Part shown: piece after piece, positions 7,886 to 15,345 of the stretch
Numbering within the stretch: the first letter of the stretch is position 1
How the letters are laid out: every line of letters begins with the position of its first letter
Source: an uncultured Paracoccus sp.
Lineage (GTDB): Bacteria > Pseudomonadota > Alphaproteobacteria > Rhodobacterales > Rhodobacteraceae
Length of the DNA stretch: 58,620 nucleotides
Direction: 5' to 3'
Assembly (NCBI GenBank): GCA_934533075.1
Contig: CAKTBJ010000017.1
Location: 1-58,620, forward strand
Translations under genes and position numbers: made by a program
The notes under the pieces: model-generated
Seen by the model: only the letters and a program-made list of their open reading frames with translations
The model's database searches: none
Told to the model about the DNA's origin: nothing

Positions 7886-9766
7886 CTATGCCCATTCCCA
7901 GGGCGTCGTGAAGCCGTCCAGCTTCTCGCGCACGGCGGCCTCGTCGGTTTGCGGCCCGCGCCGGATCAGGGCGACCAGCCCGCGCTTGGCATCCGGCACC
8001 ACATCCGCCACCGAGGCGCCCAGGTCGGACAGCGCCGCGTCATAGACCCGCCGGATCGCCAGCCGCCGCAGGTCGGGCTTGAAGATCTTGCCCACCGCCG
8101 TCTTGGGAATCTCGGGCAGGATCTCGATATGCTTGGGGATCGCCGCGCGCTCGGGGATATGTTCGGCGGCCCAGTCCAGCAGCTGCTGCGGCGTGGCTTC
8201 GGCGCCGGCGACCAGTTCCACATAGGCGCAGGGCAGTTCCCCCGCGAAGGCGTCGGGCTGGCCGATGGCGCCGGCGAAGGCCACGGCGGGGTGGGACAGC
8301 AGCGCCTCCTCGATCAGGGCCGGGTCGATGTTGTTGCCGCTGCGGATGATCAGGTCCTTGGCGCGGCCGGTGATCCACAGGAAGCCGTCGCCGTCCAGCC
8401 GCCCCAGATCGCCGGTGCGCAGGAAGGCGCCGTCCACGAACAGGTCGCGGTTGCGGTCGGGATCGGTATAGGCGGCGCCCGCCACCACGCCGGGCGAGCT
8501 GATGCAGATTTCCCCGATCTCGTCGGTGGCGCAGTCCTGCGGGCCATCCGCGCCCTGCCGGACGATCCGCACCTGCGTATAGGGCAGGGGGATGCCCACG
8601 GAACCCAGCTTCTTCGGTCCGTCCATCGGGTTGCAGCTGACCAGGCAGGTGACCTCGGTCAGCCCGTAGCCCTCGGCGATCTCGACCCCCGTCGCCGCCT
8701 TGAAGCGGTTGTAAAGCTCCACCGGCAGGGTGGCCGAGCCGGAAATGGCGGTGCGCAGGGTGGACACGTCGGCATCCACCTTGCGCTGCATCAGCGCGGC
8801 GATGGCGGTGGGCACGGTGATCAGGAAGGTGCACTGCCAGCGTTCGATCAGTTTCCAGAAATTGTCGAACACCCCCTCGCCGCGATAGCCGGCCGGGGTG
8901 GGCATGACCAGGGCCGCGCCCGAGGCCAGGCAGGACATCAGGATCGGATAGGCCGCGAAGACGTGGAACATGGGCAGGGGGCACATCAGCACGTCGCGCT
9001 CGGTGAACAGCAGCTCGGCGCCCAGCCAGCCGTTATAGACCATGCCGGAAAAGCGGTGCTGTGCCAGCTTGGGCATGCCGGTGGTGCCGCCGGTGTGGAA
9101 ATAGGCCGCCACCCGGTCCTCGTCGGGCATGTCGAAATTCAGCCGGTCGTGGCGGCGGGTGGAGGTCTCGGCCTCGAAATCCAGCACCTTGGCGTGGTGC
9201 CCGACGCGCACGCGCGGGCGGATCAGCGACACCACCAGCCGCTTGGCGAGGGGCAGATAGCGGCCGAGGTCGATTTCCAGCACGGTCTGGACATCCGGCG
9301 CTAGGCGCACGGCCTCGGCGGCCTTTTGCGCGATGTCGGTCTTGGGGAAGGCGCGCAGCGTCACCAGCACCTTGGCGCGGGATTCGCGCAGCAGGGCGGC
9401 GATCTGCTCCGGCTCCAGCAGGGGGTTGATCGGGTTGACGATGCCCGCCGTGGCCCCGGCGACCAGCACCACCGGGGTTTCCAGGCAATTGGGCAGCAGA
9501 TAGGCCACGGTATCGCCCGGCCCGACGCCCAGCTCGCGGAACAGGTTGGCGGTTTCCGTCACCCGCTCGTGGAACTCGCGCCAGGTCAGGGTGTCGGCGC
9601 GGGTGCGCGGCCCGGAGAAAAGCTGAAACCCGATGGCCAGATTGTCGGGCACGCGGTCGCGGGTGCGGGTCAGCATCGCATAGACGGTCGCCGGCAGGTC
9701 GCGGCTGGCATAGCTGCCCTCGGCCTCGATGCGGTCGCGATCGGCAATGCCGGTAAAGATTCCCAT
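7886..9766 (-). CDS. Acyl-CoA synthetase (AMP-forming, FadD-like)
   Basis: ATP-dependent acyl-CoA ligase, 626 residues, of the adenylate-forming superfamily; it activates a carboxylic acid to acyl-AMP and then acyl-CoA. Motifs in order are the phosphate loop FHTGGTTGMPKLAQH, the adenine motif EGYGLTE, and RTGDLGRLDGDGFLWITGRAKD with the hinge region. The catalytic lysine motif PKTAVGKIFK is near the C terminus. A long N-terminal domain includes TLTWREFHERV. It has no signal peptide. Length and the GGTTGMPK variant fit the bacterial long/medium-chain acyl-CoA synthetases often annotated as FadD-like in Rhodobacteraceae; the chain length preference is not visible. A small membrane protein gene follows 12 bases downstream. 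Confidence 0.93.
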   Translation of the reverse strand: MGIFTGIADRDRIEAEGSYASRDLPATVYAMLTRTRDRVPDNLAIGFQLFSGPRTRADTLTWREFHERVTETANLFRELGVGPGDTVAYLLPNCLETPVVLVAGATAGIVNPINPLLEPEQIAALLRESRAKVLVTLRAFPKTDIAQKAAEAVRLAPDVQTVLEIDLGRYLPLAKRLVVSLIRPRVRVGHHAKVLDFEAETSTRRHDRLNFDMPDEDRVAAYFHTGGTTGMPKLAQHRFSGMVYNGWLGAELLFTERDVLMCPLPMFHVFAAYPILMSCLASGAALVMPTPAGYRGEGVFDNFWKLIERWQCTFLITVPTAIAALMQRKVDADVSTLRTAISGSATLPVELYNRFKAATGVEIAEGYGLTEVTCLVSCNPMDGPKKLGSVGIPLPYTQVRIVRQGADGPQDCATDEIGEICISSPGVVAGAAYTDPDRNRDLFVDGAFLRTGDLGRLDGDGFLWITGRAKDLIIRSGNNIDPALIEEALLSHPAVAFAGAIGQPDAFAGELPCAYVELVAGAEATPQQLLDWAAEHIPERAAIPKHIEILPEIPKTAVGKIFKPDLRRLAIRRVYDAALSDLGASVADVVPDAKRGLVALIRRGPQTDEAAVREKLDGFTTPWEWA

Positions 9767-10233
9767 TGCCGCCGCCCTCCCCTGCCTTGGCCCCTTACAG
9801 GATGCGGCAAAGCGGGGGGCGGGGGCAAGCCCGGCGGCGGCGCCGGCGCTTCAACGCTGCGTCAGATCGGGGGATAAGCGAGGGCCTGCGAGGGCTTGCG
9901 CGGCGGCCTTGGCGCCTTCGCCGTGCAAATACCCATGCCCCCCTTGTCTCACCCGCACCGATGGCCTGCGGCGCGGGGTCGCAACGGGTAGTCATGCGAC
10001 GAAGACGCCGACAGGGGGTCATCCTGCGGATGGGGCGAGAGCATGGCGCGGCGCGTCCGGCAGGCCGGCGCCATGCCCCATCGGTTGGGCGGCAACCGCG
10101 CCCGTGGGCCAGGGGGGGCGAAATGCGCCGCAGGGGGCGGGCATGCAGGCACCGCGGGCTGCGGCGCATTTCGGCCGCATGGGGGGGAGGGTTGCCGCCG
10201 GCGGCAACCCTGCGCTGCCGCCCGGCCGGATGG
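9767..10233. other. Intergenic region without a credible gene
   Basis: About 470 bases between the start of the acyl-CoA synthetase and the end of the ABC exporter. Open frames here are GC-rich shadows with no family sequence and no good ribosome sites. It contains the promoter side of the synthetase (not recognisable as boxes) and the repeat at 10189-10226. Confidence 0.6.
10189..10226. repeat. GC-rich hairpin repeat, copy 2
   Basis: GGGTTGCCGCC directly abuts its reverse complement GGCGGCAACCC (10189-10210) and is followed by GCGCTGCCGCCCGGC (10212-10226). The architecture equals the element after ettA at 5264-5303, but the loop-side bases differ in a compensatory way (CCCC/GGGG there, CGCC/GGCG here), so the hairpin seems conserved. 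Confidence 0.75.
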
Positions 10234-10270
10234 GGCGCGGAAGGCGGGGATCGACCCCGCCTTCCGCGCC
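10234..10270 (-). terminator. Strong hairpin after the ABC exporter gene
   Basis: A perfect 16-base inverted repeat (GGCGCGGAAGGCGGGG with its complement, 5-base loop) begins one base after the exporter's stop codon. No T tract follows, but position and stability make it the likely 3' end of the exporter transcript. Confidence 0.65.
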
Positions 10271-10271
10271 T

Positions 10272-12059
10272 TCAGATCACTGCCCCGCCATCGGTGAATT
10301 GCAGCCGCGCCAGCCGCGCGTAAAGGCCGCCGCCGGCGACCAGATCCTCGTGGCGGCCCTGGGCGACGATGCGGCCGTCCTCGAAGACCACGATGCGGTC
10401 GGCCTTCTTCACCGTCGCCAGACGGTGCGCGACGACGATGGTGGTGCGGTCCGCCGACAGCCGGTCCACGGCGGCCTGCACCGCGCGCTCGGATTCCGCG
10501 TCCAGTGCCGAGGTCGCCTCGTCCAGCAGCAGGATCGGCGCGTCGCGCAGGATGGCCCGCGCGATGGCCACCCGCTGCTTCTGCCCGCCCGAGAGCATCA
10601 CTCCGCGCTCGCCCAGCTCGCTGTCATAGCCCTGCGGCAGGGCCATGATGAAGTCATGCGCATGCGCGGCGCGGGCGGCGGCCTCGATCTGTTCGTCCGT
10701 GGCGTCGGGGCGGCCGAAGCGGATGTTCTCGCGCGCGGAAGCCGCGAAGATCATCGGGTCCTGCGGCACCAGCGCCATCGCGGCGCGGAAATCCGCCCGC
10801 GCCATGTCGCGCAGGTCGATCCCGTCCAGCGTCACCCGGCCCGCCGCCGGGTCCCAGAAGCGTTGCACCAGCTGGATCACCGTGGTCTTGCCGGCGCCCG
10901 AAGGCCCGACCAGGGCCACGGTCTCGCCCGGCTCGATCACCAGATCGACGCCCTCCAGCGCCGAGACATCGGGCCGGGTCGGATAGTGGAAGGTCACGCC
11001 TTCCAGCGCGATGCGGCCCCGGACCGGGCGGGGCAGGGCCACGGGCTGCGCGGGGTCGGCGATGCTGTCGGTCGTGGCCAGCAGGTCGCCCAGCCGCTCG
11101 GTCGCGCCGGCGGCGCGCTGGACCTCGCCCCAGATTTCCGACAGCGCCCCGGTCGAGGAGGCCACCATCACCGCATAGATGACGAACTGCACCAGCTCGC
11201 CCACGGTCATCGTGCCCTCGCGCACGTCGCGGGCGCCGATCCACAGCACCCCGGCCACGCCGCTGAAGATCAGGAAGATCACGATCACCGTCATGATGGC
11301 GCGCACGGTAATCCGGGTGCGCGCCGAGGCATAGCTTTCCTCGGTCACTTCGGCGAAGCGGGCGCGGGTGGCGGCCTCGTGGGTGAAGGCCTGCACGGTC
11401 TGGGCGGCCAGCAGGGCCTCGGACGCCGTGCCGGAGGAGGCCGCGATCCAGTCCTGGTTCTGCCGCGACAGCACCCGCAGGCGCCGGCCCAGCACGATGA
11501 TCGGCACCACGATCGCCGGCACGATCAGCAGCACCAGCCCGGTCAGCTTGGCCGAGGTGAACAGCAGCATCGCCAGCCCGCCGACCAGCAGCAGCAGGTT
11601 GCGCAGCGCGATGGACACGGACGAGCCGATCACCGACAGGATCAGCGTGGTGTCGGTGGTGATGCGGCTGATGATCTCGCCGGTCATCACGCGCTCGAAA
11701 AAGGCGGGCGACAGGCCGATCACCCGGTCGAACACCGCCTTGCGGATGTCGGCCACCACGCGCTCGCCCAGCCGCGTGACCAGCGCGTAACGCAGCCCGG
11801 TGCCGATGGCGAGGGCGGCGATGATGGCGATGGCGGCCTCGAAATACTGGTCGAGCAGGCGCGCGCCCTGATCGAAGCCGTCGACGACGCGGCGCACGGC
11901 GATGGGCAGGACCAGGCTGATCGAGGCGGTCAGCACCAGCGCCACCAGCGCGGCCAGCGCCAGCCCGCGATAGGGGCGCAGGAAGGGCCACAGCGCCCGC
12001 AGCGCGCCGACGCGGCGGGTGGAGGGACGCTCGGCTGTGGGCGTGGGACGGCGTGCCAT
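10272..12059 (-). CDS. ABC transporter, fused permease-ATPase (MsbA/ABCB-like exporter)
   Basis: Half-size ABC exporter of 595 residues from ATG 12059. That start has AATGAGGT about 7 bases upstream; an upstream in-frame start at 12134 adds an implausible leader. The N-terminal half contains six predicted membrane helices, beginning ALWPFLRPYRGLALAALVALVL and continuing through NLLLLVGGLAMLLF and IVIFLIFSGVAGVL. The C-terminal ATPase has Walker A GPSGAGKTT, Q loop, signature LSGGQKQR, Walker B ILLLDEATSALD and the switch His in VVAHRLAT. It forms a homodimer in the inner membrane and exports a lipid or hydrophobic compound. It belongs to the ABCB-type bacterial group related to MsbA/BmrA, and the substrate is unknown. 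Confidence 0.92.
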   Translation of the reverse strand: MARRPTPTAERPSTRRVGALRALWPFLRPYRGLALAALVALVLTASISLVLPIAVRRVVDGFDQGARLLDQYFEAAIAIIAALAIGTGLRYALVTRLGERVVADIRKAVFDRVIGLSPAFFERVMTGEIISRITTDTTLILSVIGSSVSIALRNLLLLVGGLAMLLFTSAKLTGLVLLIVPAIVVPIIVLGRRLRVLSRQNQDWIAASSGTASEALLAAQTVQAFTHEAATRARFAEVTEESYASARTRITVRAIMTVIVIFLIFSGVAGVLWIGARDVREGTMTVGELVQFVIYAVMVASSTGALSEIWGEVQRAAGATERLGDLLATTDSIADPAQPVALPRPVRGRIALEGVTFHYPTRPDVSALEGVDLVIEPGETVALVGPSGAGKTTVIQLVQRFWDPAAGRVTLDGIDLRDMARADFRAAMALVPQDPMIFAASARENIRFGRPDATDEQIEAAARAAHAHDFIMALPQGYDSELGERGVMLSGGQKQRVAIARAILRDAPILLLDEATSALDAESERAVQAAVDRLSADRTTIVVAHRLATVKKADRIVVFEDGRIVAQGRHEDLVAGGGLYARLARLQFTDGGAVI

Positions 12060-12215
12060 GTGGACCTCATTGCCTGCGCGACGGGCGGGGCTTAGGCCGC
12101 ACGGGGCGCGAGTGCAAGCATTCAGGCCGCGCAACGGGTGCGTGGCGGTGTCGCAGGCAAGCGGGTGGCGCGTGCTTTGGGGGCCTGAGCGGCGCGGGGC
12201 GATCCGCGAGGGGGG

Positions 12216-12349
12216 GCGCCTCGCCCGCGCCCCTGCGGGGCTTGGCGAGCCGGCGCTGCCGCCCGGCCCTTGTTTGCGGCGCGTGGCCCGACTTACCCAC
12301 CCCCTCCGACTCCTTTGGGGGTCTCCGGGCGTGGATAAGTCTGCGTGGT
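12216..12349. repeat. Long palindromic repeat, copy A
   Basis: Matches the reverse complement of 17939-18070 almost base for base in two blocks: about 38 bases around GGCTTGGCGAGCCGGCGCTG and about 62 bases covering 12287-12349. The second block is itself an imperfect palindrome bounded by ACTTACCCAC and GTGGATAAGT. Noncoding. Copies A and B are inverted relative to each other across a 5.6 kb segment holding the aminotransferase, amidase and PBP1A genes. Confidence 0.85.
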
Positions 12350-12360
12350 TCGGGGTCTCG

Positions 12361-12437
12361 CCGCCCGCAAGCCTGACTTATTCACCCCTCATCCGACTCC
12401 TGAAGGTCTCCGGGGCATGGATAAGTCCGCGTGGTCG
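12361..12437. repeat. Long palindromic repeat, degenerate copy C
   Basis: Diverged direct repeat of copy A's second block, separated from it by 11 bases. It keeps CCCGCAAGCC, GACTTATTCACCC, TCCGACTCC, GGTCTCCGGG and ATGGATAAGT. The CGCCCGCAAGCC start resembles copy B more than copy A, suggesting exchange among copies. Confidence 0.75.
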
Positions 12438-12717
12438 CCGCCCCGCCGCCCCGATGTCCGGGCACAACGCAATGGGGTGGCGTGGTCCACCATCCCCGAC
12501 ACCCCCCGAGGGGCGAGTGCAACCAATACGGCCCCGCCCAGGGCAGGGTGCCGGAATCGTCCCTGCGCCCCCGGCTTCCTCGTTGTTCGAACGCCCGTCG
12601 CGGCATGGCGCCTTGCACCGGATGCGGGCGCCACGGCGGGGCATTTCTCTCTTGCACAATCTCCGGTAATGTCCCACCGCAATCCCCGCAGAGGGACAGG
12701 GCAGGCAAGGACGGGAC
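12438..12717. other. Intergenic leader of the aminotransferase gene
   Basis: About 280 bases with no credible gene. The last 60 bases become less GC-rich (GGCATTTCTCTCTTGCACAATC) and probably include the aminotransferase promoter; I could not define -35/-10 boxes with good spacing. Confidence 0.5.
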
Positions 12718-13854
12718 ATGCGGCAATCCGGGCGCGGACAGGTGGATTCCTTCATCGTGATGGATGTGGTCGAGGCCGCTTCCCGCGCCGAGGCCGCAGG
12801 CCGCCGTATCATCCATATGGAGATCGGCCAGCCCTCGACCCCCGCACCCGCGCGCGCCCGCCGCGCCGTCGCGCGGGCGCTGGAGGCGGGCACGCTGGGC
12901 TATACCGTCGCGCTGGGCCTGCCGGCGCTGCGGCAGGGCATCGCGGACCTGCATCGCGACTGGTATGGGATCGAGCTGGACCCCGCGCGGGTGATCGTGA
13001 CCACGGGCAGCTCGACCGCGTTCACGCTGGCCTTCACGGCGCTGTTCGATGCCGGCGACCGGGTGGCGCTGGCCGATCCGGGCTATCCCAGCTATCGCCA
13101 GATCATGCGCGCGCTGGCGCTGCGCCCCGTCGGCATTCCCACCGGTCCCGAGGATCGCTTCCAGCCCCGCCCCGAGACCCTGCCCGAGGCCGAGGGCCTG
13201 CTGATCGCCTCGCCCGGCAACCCCTCCGGCACCATGCTGGACCGCGAGGCTCTGGCGGCGCTGGCTGGGGCCTGCGAGGCGCGCGGCATGGCGCTGATCT
13301 CGGACGAGATCTATCACGGCCTGTCCTATGGCGCCCGCTGCACCAGCGCGCTGGAGGTGACCGACCGGGTGGTGACCATCAACAGCTTTTCCAAGTATTT
13401 CAGCATGACCGGCTGGCGGATCGGTTGGATGGTGGTGCCCGAAAGCCTGATCCGCACCACCGAAAGGCTGGCCCAGAACTTTTTCATCTGCCCGCCCCAT
13501 GTCAGCCAGGTCGCCGCGCTGGCCGCGCTGGCGTGCCGCGAGGAGGCCGAGGCCAACCGCGCCGTCTATGCGCGCAATCGCGCCCTGATGCTGGAACGCC
13601 TGCCGCGCATGGGATTCGCGCGGATCGCGCCGCCGGACGGCGCCTTCTATATCTATGCCGACGTGTCGGACTTCACGCAGGACTCGCTGGCCTTCGCGGC
13701 GGAGATTCTCGAAAAGGCCGGGGTGGCGGTGACGCCGGGGCTGGACTTCGACCCCGTTTGCGGCGGGCGCACGCTGCGCTTTTCCTATGCCGGCGCCACC
13801 GCCGAGATCGAGGAGGGGCTGGACCGGCTGGCGGCCTTCATGGCGGCGCGGTGA
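12718..13854 (+). CDS. PLP-dependent aminotransferase, fold type I (class I/II)
   Basis: Pyridoxal-phosphate aminotransferase of 378 residues, aspartate-aminotransferase superfamily. Visible family features are MEIGQPSTPAP near residue 34, GYTVALGLPALRQGIADLH (substrate/anchor region) and TTGSSTAFTLAFTALFD (phosphate-binding region). ADPGYPSYR, ASPGNPSGTML (the conserved Asn/Pro segment) and SDEIYHGL (Asp-Tyr pair) follow. The PLP lysine is in INSFSKYFSMTGWRIGW, and the late RFSYAG arginine binds substrate carboxylate. It acts on an amino acid/2-oxo acid pair in the cytoplasm; specificity cannot be read. Preceded by GACGGGAC as ribosome site. The stop overlaps the GTG start of the amidase gene by four bases, indicating co-translation with a cell-wall enzyme. 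Confidence 0.92.
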   Translation: MRQSGRGQVDSFIVMDVVEAASRAEAAGRRIIHMEIGQPSTPAPARARRAVARALEAGTLGYTVALGLPALRQGIADLHRDWYGIELDPARVIVTTGSSTAFTLAFTALFDAGDRVALADPGYPSYRQIMRALALRPVGIPTGPEDRFQPRPETLPEAEGLLIASPGNPSGTMLDREALAALAGACEARGMALISDEIYHGLSYGARCTSALEVTDRVVTINSFSKYFSMTGWRIGWMVVPESLIRTTERLAQNFFICPPHVSQVAALAALACREEAEANRAVYARNRALMLERLPRMGFARIAPPDGAFYIYADVSDFTQDSLAFAAEILEKAGVAVTPGLDFDPVCGGRTLRFSYAGATAEIEEGLDRLAAFMAAR

Positions 13855-15083
13855 GGGTGATCGGCCGCCTGCTGCTGGTGCTTGCGCTGCTGTTGCCGCA
13901 ACTGGCGCTGGCGCAGACCCCGCCCACCCGCGCGGTGGCGGTGCTGGATGCGGCGGCCTCTGCCCTGACGGCGGAGGGGCGCGAGGGCAGGCCCCGGCCC
14001 CTCGACCTGCGGCTGGCGCTCAGCCGGGCGGTGCCTTACCGCGCCTATGTCGTCGGCGGCCCGCCCCGGCTGGTGCTGGATTTCCGGCAGGTGGATTTCG
14101 GCGCCCAGCGTCCCGAGGCGCTGGCCGGCGCCGATCTGGTGCCCGGCATCCGCTGGGGCAGCTATCGGCGCGGCTGGACGCGGATGGTGGTCGAGCTGCC
14201 CGGCCCGGCCCGGCTGGCCAGCGCCGAGATGCGGGCAGAGCCGCAGGGTGCCACGCTGGCGCTGCGGCTGGAGCCGGTGGACATGGCCGATTTCGCCCCG
14301 CATGGCGGCGACGCGCCGGAATCCGCGCTGTGGGACCTGCCGCCGCCCGCCGCCGTGCCGCCCGTGCCGCCGCGCCGCGACGGCCGCCTGCGGGTGATGC
14401 TGGACCCCGGCCACGGCGGCATCGACCCCGGTGCCATCGCCGGCAACATGACCGAGGCCGACCTGATGCTGACCTTTGCCGAGGAGCTGGCCGCCCTGCT
14501 GCGCCGCGCCGGGGTCGAGGTGATGCTGACCCGCGAGGGCGACGAGTTCGTCGGGCTGGAGGCCCGCGCCACCGCCGCCCGTGCCGCCGGGGCGGATGTG
14601 CTGATCTCGCTGCATGCCGATGCGCTGCCGGACGGGGGCGCCGCCGGCACCGCCTTCTATATCTGGAACGAGAACGCCGACGACCGCGCGGCGGCGCAAC
14701 TGGCGCTGCGCCACGACCGCGACGACCTGCTGGCGGGCATGGACCTGACCGGCACCGACGACGAGGTGACCGGGGTGCTGATGGACCTCGCCCGCCGCGA
14801 CACCCAGCCGCGCAGCGAGGCCCTTGCGGGCTTCATGGTGGCCGAGGCCCGCCGCGCCGGCCTGCCGCTGCACCGCCGCCCCTTGCAGCAGGCTGCGTTC
14901 AGCGTGCTGAAATCGCCCGATATTCCGTCGATCCTGATCGAGACCGGCTTCCTGACCGACCCCGCCGACCGTGCGCGGCTGGCCGAGCCGTCCGGGCGGG
15001 CGGGGCTGGTGGCGGCGCTGGCGCGGGCGATCCTGAACTGGGCGCATGACGATCGTATCCGCGCGCCCCTGCTGCGCCAGTAG
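13851..15083 (+). CDS. N-acetylmuramoyl-L-alanine amidase (AmiC-type, AMIN + Amidase_3)
   Basis: Periplasmic zinc amidase that cleaves the MurNAc-L-Ala bond and helps separate daughter cells; 410 residues. The start is GTG 13851 in a GTGA overlap (GTG 13857 is an alternative), giving signal peptide RLLLVLALLLPQLALAQ. An AMIN domain follows (residues about 50-160: RAYVVGGPPRLVLDFRQVDF), then a proline-rich linker, then the Amidase_3 domain. Zinc ligands are visible in MLDPGHGGIDPGA (His), the EAD glutamate region (TEADLMLTFAEEL) and SLHADALPD (His). A catalytic glutamate is in ILIETGFLTDPAD. In this family an autoinhibitory helix is displaced by EnvC-like activators. PBP1A follows on the same strand, so the two form a peptidoglycan remodelling locus. 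Confidence 0.93.
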   Translation: MRVIGRLLLVLALLLPQLALAQTPPTRAVAVLDAAASALTAEGREGRPRPLDLRLALSRAVPYRAYVVGGPPRLVLDFRQVDFGAQRPEALAGADLVPGIRWGSYRRGWTRMVVELPGPARLASAEMRAEPQGATLALRLEPVDMADFAPHGGDAPESALWDLPPPAAVPPVPPRRDGRLRVMLDPGHGGIDPGAIAGNMTEADLMLTFAEELAALLRRAGVEVMLTREGDEFVGLEARATAARAAGADVLISLHADALPDGGAAGTAFYIWNENADDRAAAQLALRHDRDDLLAGMDLTGTDDEVTGVLMDLARRDTQPRSEALAGFMVAEARRAGLPLHRRPLQQAAFSVLKSPDIPSILIETGFLTDPADRARLAEPSGRAGLVAALARAILNWAHDDRIRAPLLRQ

Positions 15084-15292
15084 GGCACGGTCCGCGCCCG
15101 GTGCCGGGCCGTCCGCTATCCGTCCCGCCGCGTCCTCCGCTGCGGGGATGAGCGCCTGCCCGCCATGCATGCCTGCCGCCTGATGCCGGGCCGCCCGTGC
15201 CCATGCCGCCCCCGCGCGGCTGTCCGCCCTTGTCGCCCGCCCGCCCCCGCGCCGTTCCTCGCGCATGACCGCCCGCGCCGCGCAATGCGGTT

Positions 15293-15321
15293 TTGACGCC
15301 TGCGCCGCATCCGTCTATAAC
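15293..15321 (+). promoter_or_regulatory. Sigma-70-type promoter of the PBP1A gene
   Basis: TTGACG (15293-15298) and TATAAC (15316-15321) are separated by exactly 17 bases and sit 25 bases before the TTG start codon. This is one of the best consensus-like promoters in the window. It indicates that the PBP1A gene has its own promoter although the amidase gene lies just upstream. Confidence 0.75.
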
Positions 15322-15345
15322 GCCGCACCGGTGCGGAGGCCCATC

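Noticed and set aside
12287..12431. Replication origin suggested by TTATCCAC/GTGGATAA motifs
   Set aside because: The motifs are part of a dispersed repeat, miss the last base of the DnaA box, and no dnaA, hemE, parAB or AT-rich region is present.
12345..13850. 5' part of a 912-codon open frame that includes the amidase
   Set aside because: It overlaps the whole aminotransferase gene in another frame, contains no family sequence before the amidase signal peptide, and the amidase has its own GTG start in a GTGA overlap.
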